Position numbers and translations under genes: made by a program | The notes under the pieces: generated by a model | What the model saw: the letters and a program-made list of their open reading frames with translations, nothing else | The model's database searches: none | Told to the model about the DNA's origin: nothing | Part shown: piece by piece, positions 1 to 6,532 of the stretch | How positions within the stretch are numbered: position 1 is the first letter of the stretch | Layout: each line of letters begins with the position of its first letter | Source of the DNA: an uncultured Dysosmobacter sp. | GTDB taxonomy: Bacteria; Bacillota; Clostridia; Oscillospirales; Oscillospiraceae | Direction: 5' to 3' | DNA length: 8,861 bases | Assembly (NCBI GenBank): GCA_934597465.1 | Contig: CAKTSC010000044.1 | Coordinates: 1 to 8,861 of the forward strand

Positions 1-1314
1 GGCATCATCGTGGCCCTGGTCAACGCCGCCGGCGGCTCCGCCGCCTTCGGCCGCTGGGCGGAGAAGAACATCCACACCCGGGTGGGTGCCCAGCTGGCCA
101 CCTTCGCTCTCGGCGTGCTGATCTTCATCGACGACTACTTCAACTGCCTCACCGTGGGCTCCGTCATGCGCTCCGTCACCGACCGGCATCAGATCTCCCG
201 GCCGAAGCTTGCCTACCTCATCGATGCCACCGCCGCTCCCATCTGCATGATCGCCCCCATCTCCTCCTGGGCCGCCGCCGTCTCCTCCACTGCGGAGGAC
301 CTGGACATCGGCATCACCGGCATCCAGCTCTTCATCCGGGCCATCCCCTATAACCTCTACTCCCTGATGACCTTCGCCTTCATCATCGCCCTCACCTGCA
401 TGAAGTTCGACTACGGCCCCATGCGCAAGTTCGAGGCCAAGGCCGCCAAGGGCGACCTCTCCATGCTGGAGGGCGCCGAGACCGAGGAAGGCAGCGCCCG
501 GGGCCGGGTCATCGACCTCCTCCTGCCCGTCCTGGTGCTCATCGTCACCTGCACCGCCGGTATGCTCTACGTGGGCGGCTTCTTCGGCACCGACGCCTGG
601 GGCGGCACCGACTGCGCCGGCGACTTCATCGCGGCCTTCGGCAACACCGACGCCTTCATCGGCCTGCCCTGGGGCAGCCTCATCGCCCTGGTCGTCACCG
701 TCATCTACCTGGTCGCCCGCCGGGTGGTCTCCTTCAAGGACGCCATGGCCTGCGTGCCCAAGGGCTTCCAGGCCATGATCTCCCCCATCATCATCCTGAC
801 CCTGGCCGTCTCCCTGAAGACCACCATCACCTCCCTGGGCGCCGCCGTCTACGTCCACGATGTCATGGAGGGTGCGGCCTCCTTCCTCTACGCCATGCTG
901 CCCGCCGTCATCTTCGTGGTGGCCTGCGTCCTGGCCTTCGCCTCCGGCACCTCCTGGGGCACCTTCGGCATCCTGATCCCCATCGTCACCGCCATCTTCC
1001 CCGCCTCCAGCGAGCTGCTCATCATCGGCATCTCCGCCTGCTGCGCCGGTGCCGTCATGGGCGACCACTGCTCCCCCATCTCCGATACCACCATCATGTC
1101 CTCCGCCGGTGCCCAGTGCAACCACCTGGATCACGTCGCCACCCAGATCCCCTACGTCATCACCGTGGCCGCCGTGTGCTTCGTGGGCTTCATCGTGGCG
1201 GGCTTCGCCCAGAACGTCTACATTACCTGGCTCGTCACCCTGGCCCTCCTCCTGGGCACCCTCTTCGTGATCCGTTCCCTGGAGCAGTCCAAGGCCCGCC
1301 GCACCGACGCCTGA
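1..1314 (+). CDS. nhaC: NhaC-family Na+/H+ antiporter, C-terminal part (5' end outside window)
   Basis: Secondary antiporter of the cytoplasmic membrane, expected to exchange Na+ (or a small organic ion pair) for H+. The open frame runs in from the window edge; the GTG at 10 is internal, so the true start lies upstream, probably by roughly 80-100 codons given usual NhaC length near 500 residues. About ten hydrophobic segments are visible, with a hydrophilic loop near 420-500. Family-typical stretches are seen: FIDDYFNCLTVGS (about 124-162), AAPICMIAPISSW (about 232-270), GTSWGTFG (946-969) and GDHCSPISDTT (1060-1092). The polar residues within these membrane segments are the probable ion path. 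Codons end almost only in G or C. The TGA at 1312-1314 is followed by a hairpin terminator. The family is clear; substrate is not, since the NhaC superfamily also holds malate/lactate and amino-acid exchangers. Confidence 0.9.
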   Translation, partial: GIIVALVNAAGGSAAFGRWAEKNIHTRVGAQLATFALGVLIFIDDYFNCLTVGSVMRSVTDRHQISRPKLAYLIDATAAPICMIAPISSWAAAVSSTAEDLDIGITGIQLFIRAIPYNLYSLMTFAFIIALTCMKFDYGPMRKFEAKAAKGDLSMLEGAETEEGSARGRVIDLLLPVLVLIVTCTAGMLYVGGFFGTDAWGGTDCAGDFIAAFGNTDAFIGLPWGSLIALVVTVIYLVARRVVSFKDAMACVPKGFQAMISPIIILTLAVSLKTTITSLGAAVYVHDVMEGAASFLYAMLPAVIFVVACVLAFASGTSWGTFGILIPIVTAIFPASSELLIIGISACCAGAVMGDHCSPISDTTIMSSAGAQCNHLDHVATQIPYVITVAAVCFVGFIVAGFAQNVYITWLVTLALLLGTLFVIRSLEQSKARRTDA

Positions 1315-1344
1315 AAATTGAAAATTGATAATGGATAATTAAGA

Positions 1345-1378
1345 AAAGGCCCGGCCGCCCAAAGCGCGCCGGGCCTTT
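1345..1378 (+). terminator. Hairpin terminator after nhaC
   Basis: An 11-bp perfect stem (1345-1355 with 1368-1378, core aaaggcccggc / gccgggccttt) with a 12-nt loop lies about 30 bases after the nhaC stop. The plus-strand U tract is short (TTTCC). On the minus strand the stem is followed by TTTTCTTAATT, so it may also stop transcription arriving from the regulator gene on the other side. Confidence 0.65.
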
Positions 1379-1579
1379 CCGCAAAAAAAGCCTCGCAGAG
1401 TTTGCGGCTCCGCCGCAAAAAATCAAAATCATTTTTTGCCGCGGCGCACCCCAGGGTGGCTTCTCTTGCCCCTTCGGGGCAATTCACCTTCTGTACGTGG
1501 CAAAAAATACTTCTCACGGAGCGGAGTGTGGAGCTTGCCCGCCAACGGCGGGCAAGCTCTGCACGGAGCGGAGTGCCTC

Positions 1580-1632
1580 TCGAATGAAGCGCCGTGGGAT
1601 GCCCAAAGGGCATCCCACGGCCTTTCATTCGA
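1580..1632 (-). terminator. Long hairpin at the 3' end of the SARP-like gene, enclosing its stop codon
   Basis: The inner stem is 14 perfect pairs (1591-1604 with 1608-1621, gccgtgggatgccc, loop aaa). After one mismatch and one G-U pair it continues for nine more pairs (1580-1588 with 1624-1632). The minus-strand TGA of the regulator lies at 1627-1625, inside the outer stem, so the last codons are part of the structure. No U tract follows directly on the minus strand, so it may act as a 3'-end stabiliser or weak terminator rather than a classical intrinsic terminator. Confidence 0.5.
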
Positions 1633-2800
1633 CTTGTGTTACTTCATACCGCAGCACGGCGGGGGAGTGGGGGTACCGCCGCCGGAAGGCCCGGATGATC
1701 CGCTGGCACACCTTCCGGGCGTTCTCGCCGCTGGCCCGGGGCAGTAGCACTGCGTACTGCGCCGCGCTGCACCGGGACAGCACGTCCCCCCGCCGCAGCG
1801 AGACCCGCGCCAGCGCCTGCAGGTTTTCCATGCAGGTCTCCAGGCTCCTGCGGCTCAGGGCCCGCTCGCTGCCGCTGACGCTCACAAGGCACAGCTGGCA
1901 CTCGCTGCCGCTGCGGGCCGCTCCCCGGGCCTCCGCCTGATACAGGGTCTGGAAGAACTGAAACTGGCATACCATAGCCCCGTCGACGCGGCTCTCCTGC
2001 AGCTGCTCCTTCAGATGCTGGATGCTCATGCTCTGCCCGCCGCTGCGCTCCAGGGCCTCCCGGTAGAGGGCGCGGCACTCCTCGCTGGGGACGACCCCCA
2101 GGGTCTCGAACAGCGGCCCGCTCATCTGCTGATAGAGCTCGGCGGCCTCCTGGGCCCGGTCGAGCCGCAGCAGGGCCCGCATCCGGTGCAGCCAGAACGC
2201 CTCGTGATAGGGCTCCCGCCCGCTGGCGCTGCGGCAGAGGGCGGCGCACTCCTCCCAGAGCTCGGCCTGCTCCATGCTCCGGATGGCCGCCCCGGCGGCC
2301 TCCATCCACAGCCCGTGGTAGTAGGCTCCCAGTTCCCCGGCCCAGTGGCTCCCGCTCGTCCGTTGCAAAAAGTCTCCCTGATAGAGCGCCAGCGCCTCCC
2401 GTAGGGGCGGCAGCTGCTCCCGGGGATCCTCCCCGGCGAGCCCCGCCCGGCACAGTGCCTCAAAGCGCTCCGTGTCCGTCTCCAGGGCGATCTCCGGGTT
2501 CCAGCGGTAGCAGCCGTTCCGCTGCAAAATCACCTTGGCCCCCGCCAGCCCCTCCAGCTGGCCCAGCATGGCCCGCAGCCGGTGCAGCATGGTCTTCAGG
2601 GCGTTGGCGGGATTGCTGCTGCGCTCCTCCCGCTCCCACAGCAGGGCGATCAGCTCCTCCTGGTTCACCGCCCGCTCCCGCTGGCAGGCGAGATACGCCA
2701 GCAGCAGCCACACCTTCCTCGCCCGGTTGTCGCTCTCCCGCAGGGTCTGCTCCCCGCACCGCAGGCTCATTTCCCCCAGCATCCGGATCTCCAGCCGCAT
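1625..2800 (-). CDS. SARP/AfsR-like transcriptional regulator with BTAD domain and degenerate GGDEF-like C-terminus
   Basis: A 391-residue cytoplasmic regulator, no membrane segment. Residues 3-100 form an OmpR/PhoB-type winged helix as in SARP proteins (MLGEMSLRCG start, then KVWLLLAYLA and the recognition-helix region NALKTMLHRLRAMLG). Residues 105-255 fit the helical bacterial transcriptional activator domain (alternating helices; ALALYQGDFL and LGVVPSEECRALY are typical). Residues 280-388 resemble a GGDEF fold: LRRGDVLSRCSAAQYAVLLP aligns with the usual R.D...R.GGDEFAVLLP, but the signature is SAAQY (345-349), so cyclase activity is not expected. The ATG at 2800 suits the SARP start and has GGGGG about ten bases upstream. 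It is divergent from the adhesin gene, and a SARP-type repeat sits before the adhesin promoter, so local control is a reasonable guess. Codon use is host-like (GC-rich). The family call is firm; the target is inference. Confidence 0.85.
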   Translation of the reverse strand: MRLEIRMLGEMSLRCGEQTLRESDNRARKVWLLLAYLACQRERAVNQEELIALLWEREERSSNPANALKTMLHRLRAMLGQLEGLAGAKVILQRNGCYRWNPEIALETDTERFEALCRAGLAGEDPREQLPPLREALALYQGDFLQRTSGSHWAGELGAYYHGLWMEAAGAAIRSMEQAELWEECAALCRSASGREPYHEAFWLHRMRALLRLDRAQEAAELYQQMSGPLFETLGVVPSEECRALYREALERSGGQSMSIQHLKEQLQESRVDGAMVCQFQFFQTLYQAEARGAARSGSECQLCLVSVSGSERALSRRSLETCMENLQALARVSLRRGDVLSRCSAAQYAVLLPRASGENARKVCQRIIRAFRRRYPHSPAVLRYEVTQVE

Positions 2801-2839
2801 GGCCCCGTTTCCCCCTTTTCCGTGGAAATTCAGGATAAA

Positions 2840-2868
2840 AGGATATCATGCTTTGCCGGAAAAAGCAA
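2840..2868 (-). promoter_or_regulatory. Putative promoter of the SARP-like gene
   Basis: On the minus strand TTGCTT (2868-2863) and TATCCT (2845-2840) are separated by 17 bases. The -10 matches the consensus at four of six positions and the -35 at three of six. This would give a short leader of about 30 bases before the ATG at 2800. A weak but well-spaced candidate. Confidence 0.45.
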
Positions 2869-2924
2869 TGCGGAAGCCCCGCCGAAACCGGGGAAAACCC
2901 GTCAACCGGCAGACTGCACAAAGA

Positions 2925-2951
2925 TTGACAGAAAAGTTTGGTGGATATTTT
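2925..2951 (+). promoter_or_regulatory. Weak upstream promoter candidate for the adhesin gene
   Basis: A perfect TTGACA (2925-2930) is followed after 15 bases by TATTTT (2946-2951). The spacing is short and the -10 is four of six, so this is a secondary candidate upstream of the better -10 at 3009. Confidence 0.25.
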
Positions 2952-2981
2952 CGGGGAAATTTGAAAGGAAAATGGGAAAAT

Positions 2982-3000
2982 ATATCCAAATCCATATCCA
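2982..3000 (+). promoter_or_regulatory. Direct heptamer repeat, candidate SARP operator
   Basis: ATATCCA occurs at 2982-2988 and again at 2994-3000, a 12-bp period. The second copy ends 8 bp before the TATAAT of the adhesin promoter. SARP activators of Streptomyces bind direct heptamers, usually 11 bp apart, with the last copy 8 bp from the -10, and replace a poor -35; here the -35 position (2986-2991, CCAAAT) is indeed poor. Which protein binds is inference. Confidence 0.4.
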
Positions 3001-3005
3001 GCCTG

Positions 3006-3014
3006 TGGTATAAT
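3006..3014 (+). promoter_or_regulatory. Extended -10 promoter of the adhesin gene
   Basis: TGG-TATAAT: a perfect -10 (3009-3014) with the TGn extension at 3006-3008. No recognisable -35 lies 17 bases upstream, which fits activator-dependent or extended -10 initiation. Transcription would begin near 3021, giving a leader of about 150 nt. Confidence 0.6.
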
Positions 3015-3088
3015 ACCCTTGGCTGCCGGAAGGGACGGCGGTCGTCTCGCACACCCATCTGCGGCGGAATGCCGCGCCAATTTCCGGA

Positions 3089-3110
3089 TCCCGCGCATCT
3101 CCGCGCGGGA
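3089..3110 (+). promoter_or_regulatory. Hairpin in the adhesin mRNA leader
   Basis: An 8-bp GC-rich stem (tcccgcgc 3089-3096 with gcgcggga 3103-3110, loop atctcc). A pyrimidine-rich tract (TTTCTTTTT, about 3119-3127) follows nine bases later, too far for a classical terminator. A smaller stem (gcggc / gccgc, about 3061-3075) precedes it. The strong ribosome site AAGGAGG is at 3156-3162, nine bases before the ATG. A role in attenuation or mRNA stability is possible but not shown. Confidence 0.35.
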
Positions 3111-3171
3111 ATTACCAACTTTCTTTTTGGAACTCTGAGAGAAAGCAGAGAATGCAAGGAGGAACGCTAAC

Positions 3172-6100
3172 ATGAGAAACCACGAAACCGGCAAGCGGGT
3201 GGCCCCTCGCCGCCCCCTGCCCACCCGTCGGCTGCTGTCGCTGCTGATGGCCCTGGTCATGAGCCTGAGCCTGGTGCAGATCACAGCGTTTGCCGAAGAG
3301 ACTGACCAGCAGTCTGTCCAGCGGACGAAGCAGATCACGGATGCTGGCGGCACTGCCTACTTCAAGGCAGACGGTACTTCCAGCACAGAGAACGATTGGG
3401 CGGTCAAGCTCTCTCGTACCCTCACGCCGACCGGCACGGAGAACTTGTTCAATGTGAATTTGGAAGTCACCACCCGCGATAACACGGTCTCCACCGACGC
3501 GAAGGCCGCTGCTGTCTTGGTCATTGATACCTCCGGCTCCATGAACGAGTGCGCTACCTGCGGCAGCTATCAGGAGTATCATAGAGAGAACGACAAGCGC
3601 ACGGAGTATGTCTATAAGTGCCCCGATGGCAGCGGTACTGTCTGGAAGGACGAGAGAGGCGGATTCTTTGGCGGTGACGACGGCTATTGCGACAATTGCG
3701 GCGAGCCCTGGAGTAAGTGGGTTTGGAACGGGTGGTATCATGAGAGAGTGTTCACTCACATCAAAACACCGGTGGAAAGTACTGGACATGATTTTCAGTC
3801 CCGCCTGACTTCCGCCAAGGAGGCCGCCAAAGATTTCCTGGACAGCTATGCCAAGAATGCCAGCGGTAACACCTCCGACGCGTCCCGCTATGTTGCCATC
3901 GTGACCTTTGCGAAGTCGGCAAATTCCAAGAAGATTTCCGAGCAGTATTGGGTGGATGTAACGAATCAGGCCAGTTTGACGGCAGCCAAAACTGCTATTA
4001 ATGGTTTGACCGCTGACGGCGGCACCAACACCGAGGCCGGTCTCCAGTTGGCGTCCAACCTGCTGGGTGCGGAGACGGTCAGCAGAATCAGCAACAAGTT
4101 CGTGGTGCTTCTCACCGATGGCCAGCCCACCTACTATATTGAGAACTATGAAGGCAATAAGCGGGATGGGCTCGACAAGGTTCCTTCTGGTTATTTGATC
4201 TTTGATGGCGTTGCTGGGCCGGGTAATAAGACCACCAGTGCTGAGACCGCTCCCGTTGAGACCGTCAGCAAGACTTTGGGTGAAACTGCTAAGATCTACA
4301 GTGTTGTCTATGGCCTGACCGATTATAAGACTAACGAGATCCAGAAGATTCCGGATGGCAACGGTGAAATGGTCGCCATGGATGACTGGATGAAGGATAA
4401 CTGCGGAATGACGGACGTTTATCCCGCTGACAGCATCGCCGCCCTCAAGGCTGCGTTCAGAACCATTCTTAAGACCATCAAGGAAGAGTCTGTCAGCAGC
4501 ACCGTTGTGACCGCTGTCAACAACATGACTGGCACAGGCGCTCTGACGAACCTCTATACCTTCGTGCAGTTCACCAACCAGAACGGCGCGGAAGTGGCCG
4601 ACAATGACAACGTCACTTGGGATCTCAGCAAGGCCACGGTTAAGACCGTTGCGGATAACCAGACCACCTATCAGATGAGCTACAAGGTGCAGATGCACAC
4701 CGAGGTCAAGAACTTCGCGAAGGAGACCTCCTACCACCTGGGCACCGCCACCCTCTCCTACAAGGTGAACGACAAGAACGTCGGCCCCGTCGACTTCCCC
4801 AACGTCGCCGCCAAGGGCTACCTGGGCACCCTCACCTTCACCAAGGTCGACAGCGCCGATAACGCGAAGAAGCTGGATGGCGCTATCTTCGTCCTGGCCG
4901 AAGCTGGGAAAGAGTTCTCTTATCTTGACGTTTCTAAGAATGGCGGCGTCGTAAGCTTTGGCGGCATCCCCTCCGGCTACGCCTACAACCTCACCGAGAC
5001 CAAGGCCCCCGAGGGCTATGTGAAGACCGGCAAGACTTGGTCTGTGTCCGTCAATTATGGCGCGGTCACTGTGACGGAAAACGTGGAGGGCGGTGAAGCC
5101 GAGCCGTTTAATCCTGCCACCGTCAACTTCCAGGTGGTGAACACCAAGCAGCCCGATCCCAAGCCCGAGAAGGTCACCTACAGGGTGGAGTACTATCTGG
5201 AGAAGACGTATGGCTACGACAAGACCCCCGACTACGCCGTGAACGGTGAGAGGGAGACGGTCGGCCAGATCACCATCCAGGGCCTCTATGAGGCTGGCTT
5301 TGAGAGCGTTCTCGCAGGGTATCTGTTTGATGCGGAGACTACGGACATCAACAACTACCCGCTGAGCGATGGGACTGTCGTTCCCGGAAAGCAGGTCGAG
5401 GTCGAGGATGGCGATGTCTTCAAGCTCTACTACGAGCTGGATACCTCTGAGCCGGTGACCGATTATGTTGACTATGTCATCGAGTATTACTACAGAGACA
5501 GCCCCACCGGTACCTATGTCCTGGCGGAGGAAGAGACCATCAGGAGTGATGAGAACACTCGGGTTCGGCGCGGTGATTCTCTCGGCGTTCCCGGCACCAT
5601 CAGAACCGGCTATACGCTCGATGCGAATGTTGACGGCGGCTCTACGCCCGGCATGTATACCCTGACGGCTGATGAGACCACCTTTAAGCTGTACTACACC
5701 ATGGAGGAGCAGTCCGAGACCAGCCTCACCTACACCGTGAGGTACTTCTACAGAGACAGCGATACCGCTGAGTATGTTGAGGAAACGGCGGAGTCCTATT
5801 CTGGTAGCGCCAAGGAAGGCGTGGTGCTGACCGTGAACGCTGGTGCGAAGAGCGGTTATACCTTTACCAAGGGTGATAAGCCCGGCACCTACAACCTGAC
5901 CGCTGCCAAGCACAACTTCGAGCTCTACTACACCAAGCAGAGCAGCGAGCCCATCATTGATCCTCCCGTGACTCCCACCTATAACTACTACACTGTCACC
6001 GTCAACTACTATGACAAGGACAGCGGCGTGCTCCTCCAGCAGTACACTAGCCCCAGCCAGCTGGAGTACACCACCTATGACGTGACCGCCCGGGACAAGA

Positions 6101-6402
6101 TCGCCATCGAGGGCTACACCTATGTGGAGACCAACGGCGACGCCCTGACCGGCACCCTCAACGGCAACAAGGTCATCAACGTCTATTACACCAAGGATAC
6201 CACCCCCGTGGATCCTCCCGTGACCCCCGTGGATCCTCCCGTGACCCCCGTGGATCCCCCTGTGACCCCCGTGGATCCCGCTCCCGTGGATCCCCCCAAG
6301 ACCGGTGACGCCATGACCTTCTGGGTCGCCGCTGCCGCCGCCTCCGCCCTCGGCCTTGCCGCCCTCGCCCTCACCGGCAAGAAGCGCAGGGAAGAGGTCT
6401 GA
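3172..6402 (+). CDS. Wall-anchored VWA/SpaA/MucBP adhesin with PPKTG sorting signal
   Basis: A 1076-residue surface protein. Residues 1-41 are a signal peptide: basic start, hydrophobic core, likely cleavage after AFA. Residues about 112-436 are a VWA domain with a complete metal site: D119-x-S121-x-S123, T285 in GGTNT, D316 in LLTDG. A cysteine-rich insertion (about 125-195; C127, C130, C150, C173, C176) follows the first metal motif, and a second loop lies at about 318-358. Residues 440-548 look like a beta-rich stalk piece. Residues 551-660 are a SpaA-type domain with candidate isopeptide residues K558, E609 and N657. Four MucBP-like modules follow (668-755, 765-842, 852-921, 938-1007), then the TPVDPPV spacer, PPKTG (1041-1045), a membrane helix and KKRREEV. 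It likely binds a host or mucus ligand and is joined to peptidoglycan by the sortase encoded downstream. GC3 is mosaic along the gene. AAGGAGG supports the start. The layout resembles pilus-tip adhesins, but no backbone pilin is seen nearby. Confidence 0.9.
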   Translation: MRNHETGKRVAPRRPLPTRRLLSLLMALVMSLSLVQITAFAEETDQQSVQRTKQITDAGGTAYFKADGTSSTENDWAVKLSRTLTPTGTENLFNVNLEVTTRDNTVSTDAKAAAVLVIDTSGSMNECATCGSYQEYHRENDKRTEYVYKCPDGSGTVWKDERGGFFGGDDGYCDNCGEPWSKWVWNGWYHERVFTHIKTPVESTGHDFQSRLTSAKEAAKDFLDSYAKNASGNTSDASRYVAIVTFAKSANSKKISEQYWVDVTNQASLTAAKTAINGLTADGGTNTEAGLQLASNLLGAETVSRISNKFVVLLTDGQPTYYIENYEGNKRDGLDKVPSGYLIFDGVAGPGNKTTSAETAPVETVSKTLGETAKIYSVVYGLTDYKTNEIQKIPDGNGEMVAMDDWMKDNCGMTDVYPADSIAALKAAFRTILKTIKEESVSSTVVTAVNNMTGTGALTNLYTFVQFTNQNGAEVADNDNVTWDLSKATVKTVADNQTTYQMSYKVQMHTEVKNFAKETSYHLGTATLSYKVNDKNVGPVDFPNVAAKGYLGTLTFTKVDSADNAKKLDGAIFVLAEAGKEFSYLDVSKNGGVVSFGGIPSGYAYNLTETKAPEGYVKTGKTWSVSVNYGAVTVTENVEGGEAEPFNPATVNFQVVNTKQPDPKPEKVTYRVEYYLEKTYGYDKTPDYAVNGERETVGQITIQGLYEAGFESVLAGYLFDAETTDINNYPLSDGTVVPGKQVEVEDGDVFKLYYELDTSEPVTDYVDYVIEYYYRDSPTGTYVLAEEETIRSDENTRVRRGDSLGVPGTIRTGYTLDANVDGGSTPGMYTLTADETTFKLYYTMEEQSETSLTYTVRYFYRDSDTAEYVEETAESYSGSAKEGVVLTVNAGAKSGYTFTKGDKPGTYNLTAAKHNFELYYTKQSSEPIIDPPVTPTYNYYTVTVNYYDKDSGVLLQQYTSPSQLEYTTYDVTARDKIAIEGYTYVETNGDALTGTLNGNKVINVYYTKDTTPVDPPVTPVDPPVTPVDPPVTPVDPAPVDPPKTGDAMTFWVAAAAASALGLAALALTGKKRREEV
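5173..6192 (+). repeat. Four MucBP-like protein modules in the adhesin stalk
   Basis: Modules at about 5173-5436, 5464-5697, 5725-5934 and 5983-6192. Each opens with a Y-x-V-x-Y-Y/F-Y motif and closes with F-x-L-Y-Y or V-Y-Y, with a central GY. The first three are diverged in DNA, so they are old protein repeats, not recent duplications. The fourth matches MucBP most closely and has GC-rich, host-like codons. Confidence 0.7.
6202..6299 (+). repeat. 21-bp tandem repeat coding the TPVDPPV wall spacer
   Basis: Three complete 21-bp units (6202-6222, 6223-6243, 6244-6264) plus a degenerate fourth that runs into the PPKTG codons. Units differ mainly by single third-position changes (cct/ccc). The translated stretch is rich in Pro and Asp, as wall-spanning spacers are. 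In-frame unit number could vary by slippage. Confidence 0.8.
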
Positions 6403-6436
6403 GCCTGACCCCAACGCGAATACCGGATCCCAATGC

Positions 6437-6465
6437 CAAGGGCCCGCGCACTGCGCGGGCCCTTG
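6437..6465 (+). terminator. Intrinsic terminator after the adhesin gene
   Basis: A 13-bp perfect stem (6437-6449 with 6453-6465, caagggcccgcgc) with a 3-nt loop, followed by CTTTATT. It lies 35 bases after the stop. Its 3' arm overlaps the -35 of the sortase promoter. Confidence 0.8.
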
Positions 6466-6491
6466 CTTTATTCCCGCTTTTGTCCTATAAT
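6463..6491 (+). promoter_or_regulatory. Promoter of the sortase-birA unit, embedded in the preceding terminator
   Basis: TTGCTT (6463-6468), 17 bases, then a perfect TATAAT (6486-6491). The -35 matches only TTG of the consensus but the spacing is ideal. Transcription would start near 6498. The ribosome site GGAGGAGG is at about 6520-6528, just before the ATG at 6533. Confidence 0.65.
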
Positions 6492-6532
6492 AGCTCTATT
6501 CCAATGACCGCTGCGGCGGGGGAGGAGGGCGC

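Larger units (their letters stand above)
1315..1632. repeat. Gene-free composite of short repeats and hairpins between convergent genes
   Basis: No convincing gene is present here. The left edge is AT-rich with repeated aaaattg and gataat words (1314-1340). Then come hairpins at 1345-1378, 1401-1419 (tttgcggc, loop tcc), 1466-1482 (ttgcccc, loop ttc), 1531-1559 (13-bp stem gagcttgcccgcc, loop aac) and 1580-1632. The 14-mer cacggagcggagtg occurs twice in direct orientation (1515-1528 and 1562-1575), flanking the 1531-1559 hairpin. There is also a caaaaaat / attttttg pair (1416-1423, 1431-1438). The look is of a dispersed structured intergenic repeat rather than unique spacer, but copies elsewhere in the genome cannot be seen from here. 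Confidence 0.6.

Noticed and set aside
1515..1575. Possible CRISPR-like repeat (cacggagcggagtg twice)
   Set aside because: Only two copies of a 14-mer with a perfect hairpin between them; no array or cas gene.
1218..1940. Several open frames on both strands across the 1315-1632 hairpin block
   Set aside because: They run through perfect hairpins and into neighbouring genes, lack good ribosome sites and show no domain.
2801..3171. Invertible promoter switch between the regulator and adhesin
   Set aside because: I found no pair of long inverted repeats flanking the promoter and no recombinase gene in the window.
3112..6414. Minus-strand open frame of 1100 codons opposite the adhesin
   Set aside because: It is in exact antisense register with the adhesin codons and stays open because TTA, CTA and TCA codons are avoided there. 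Its product is Gly/His/Val-rich low-complexity with no domain, while the plus strand shows signal peptide, domains and sorting signal.
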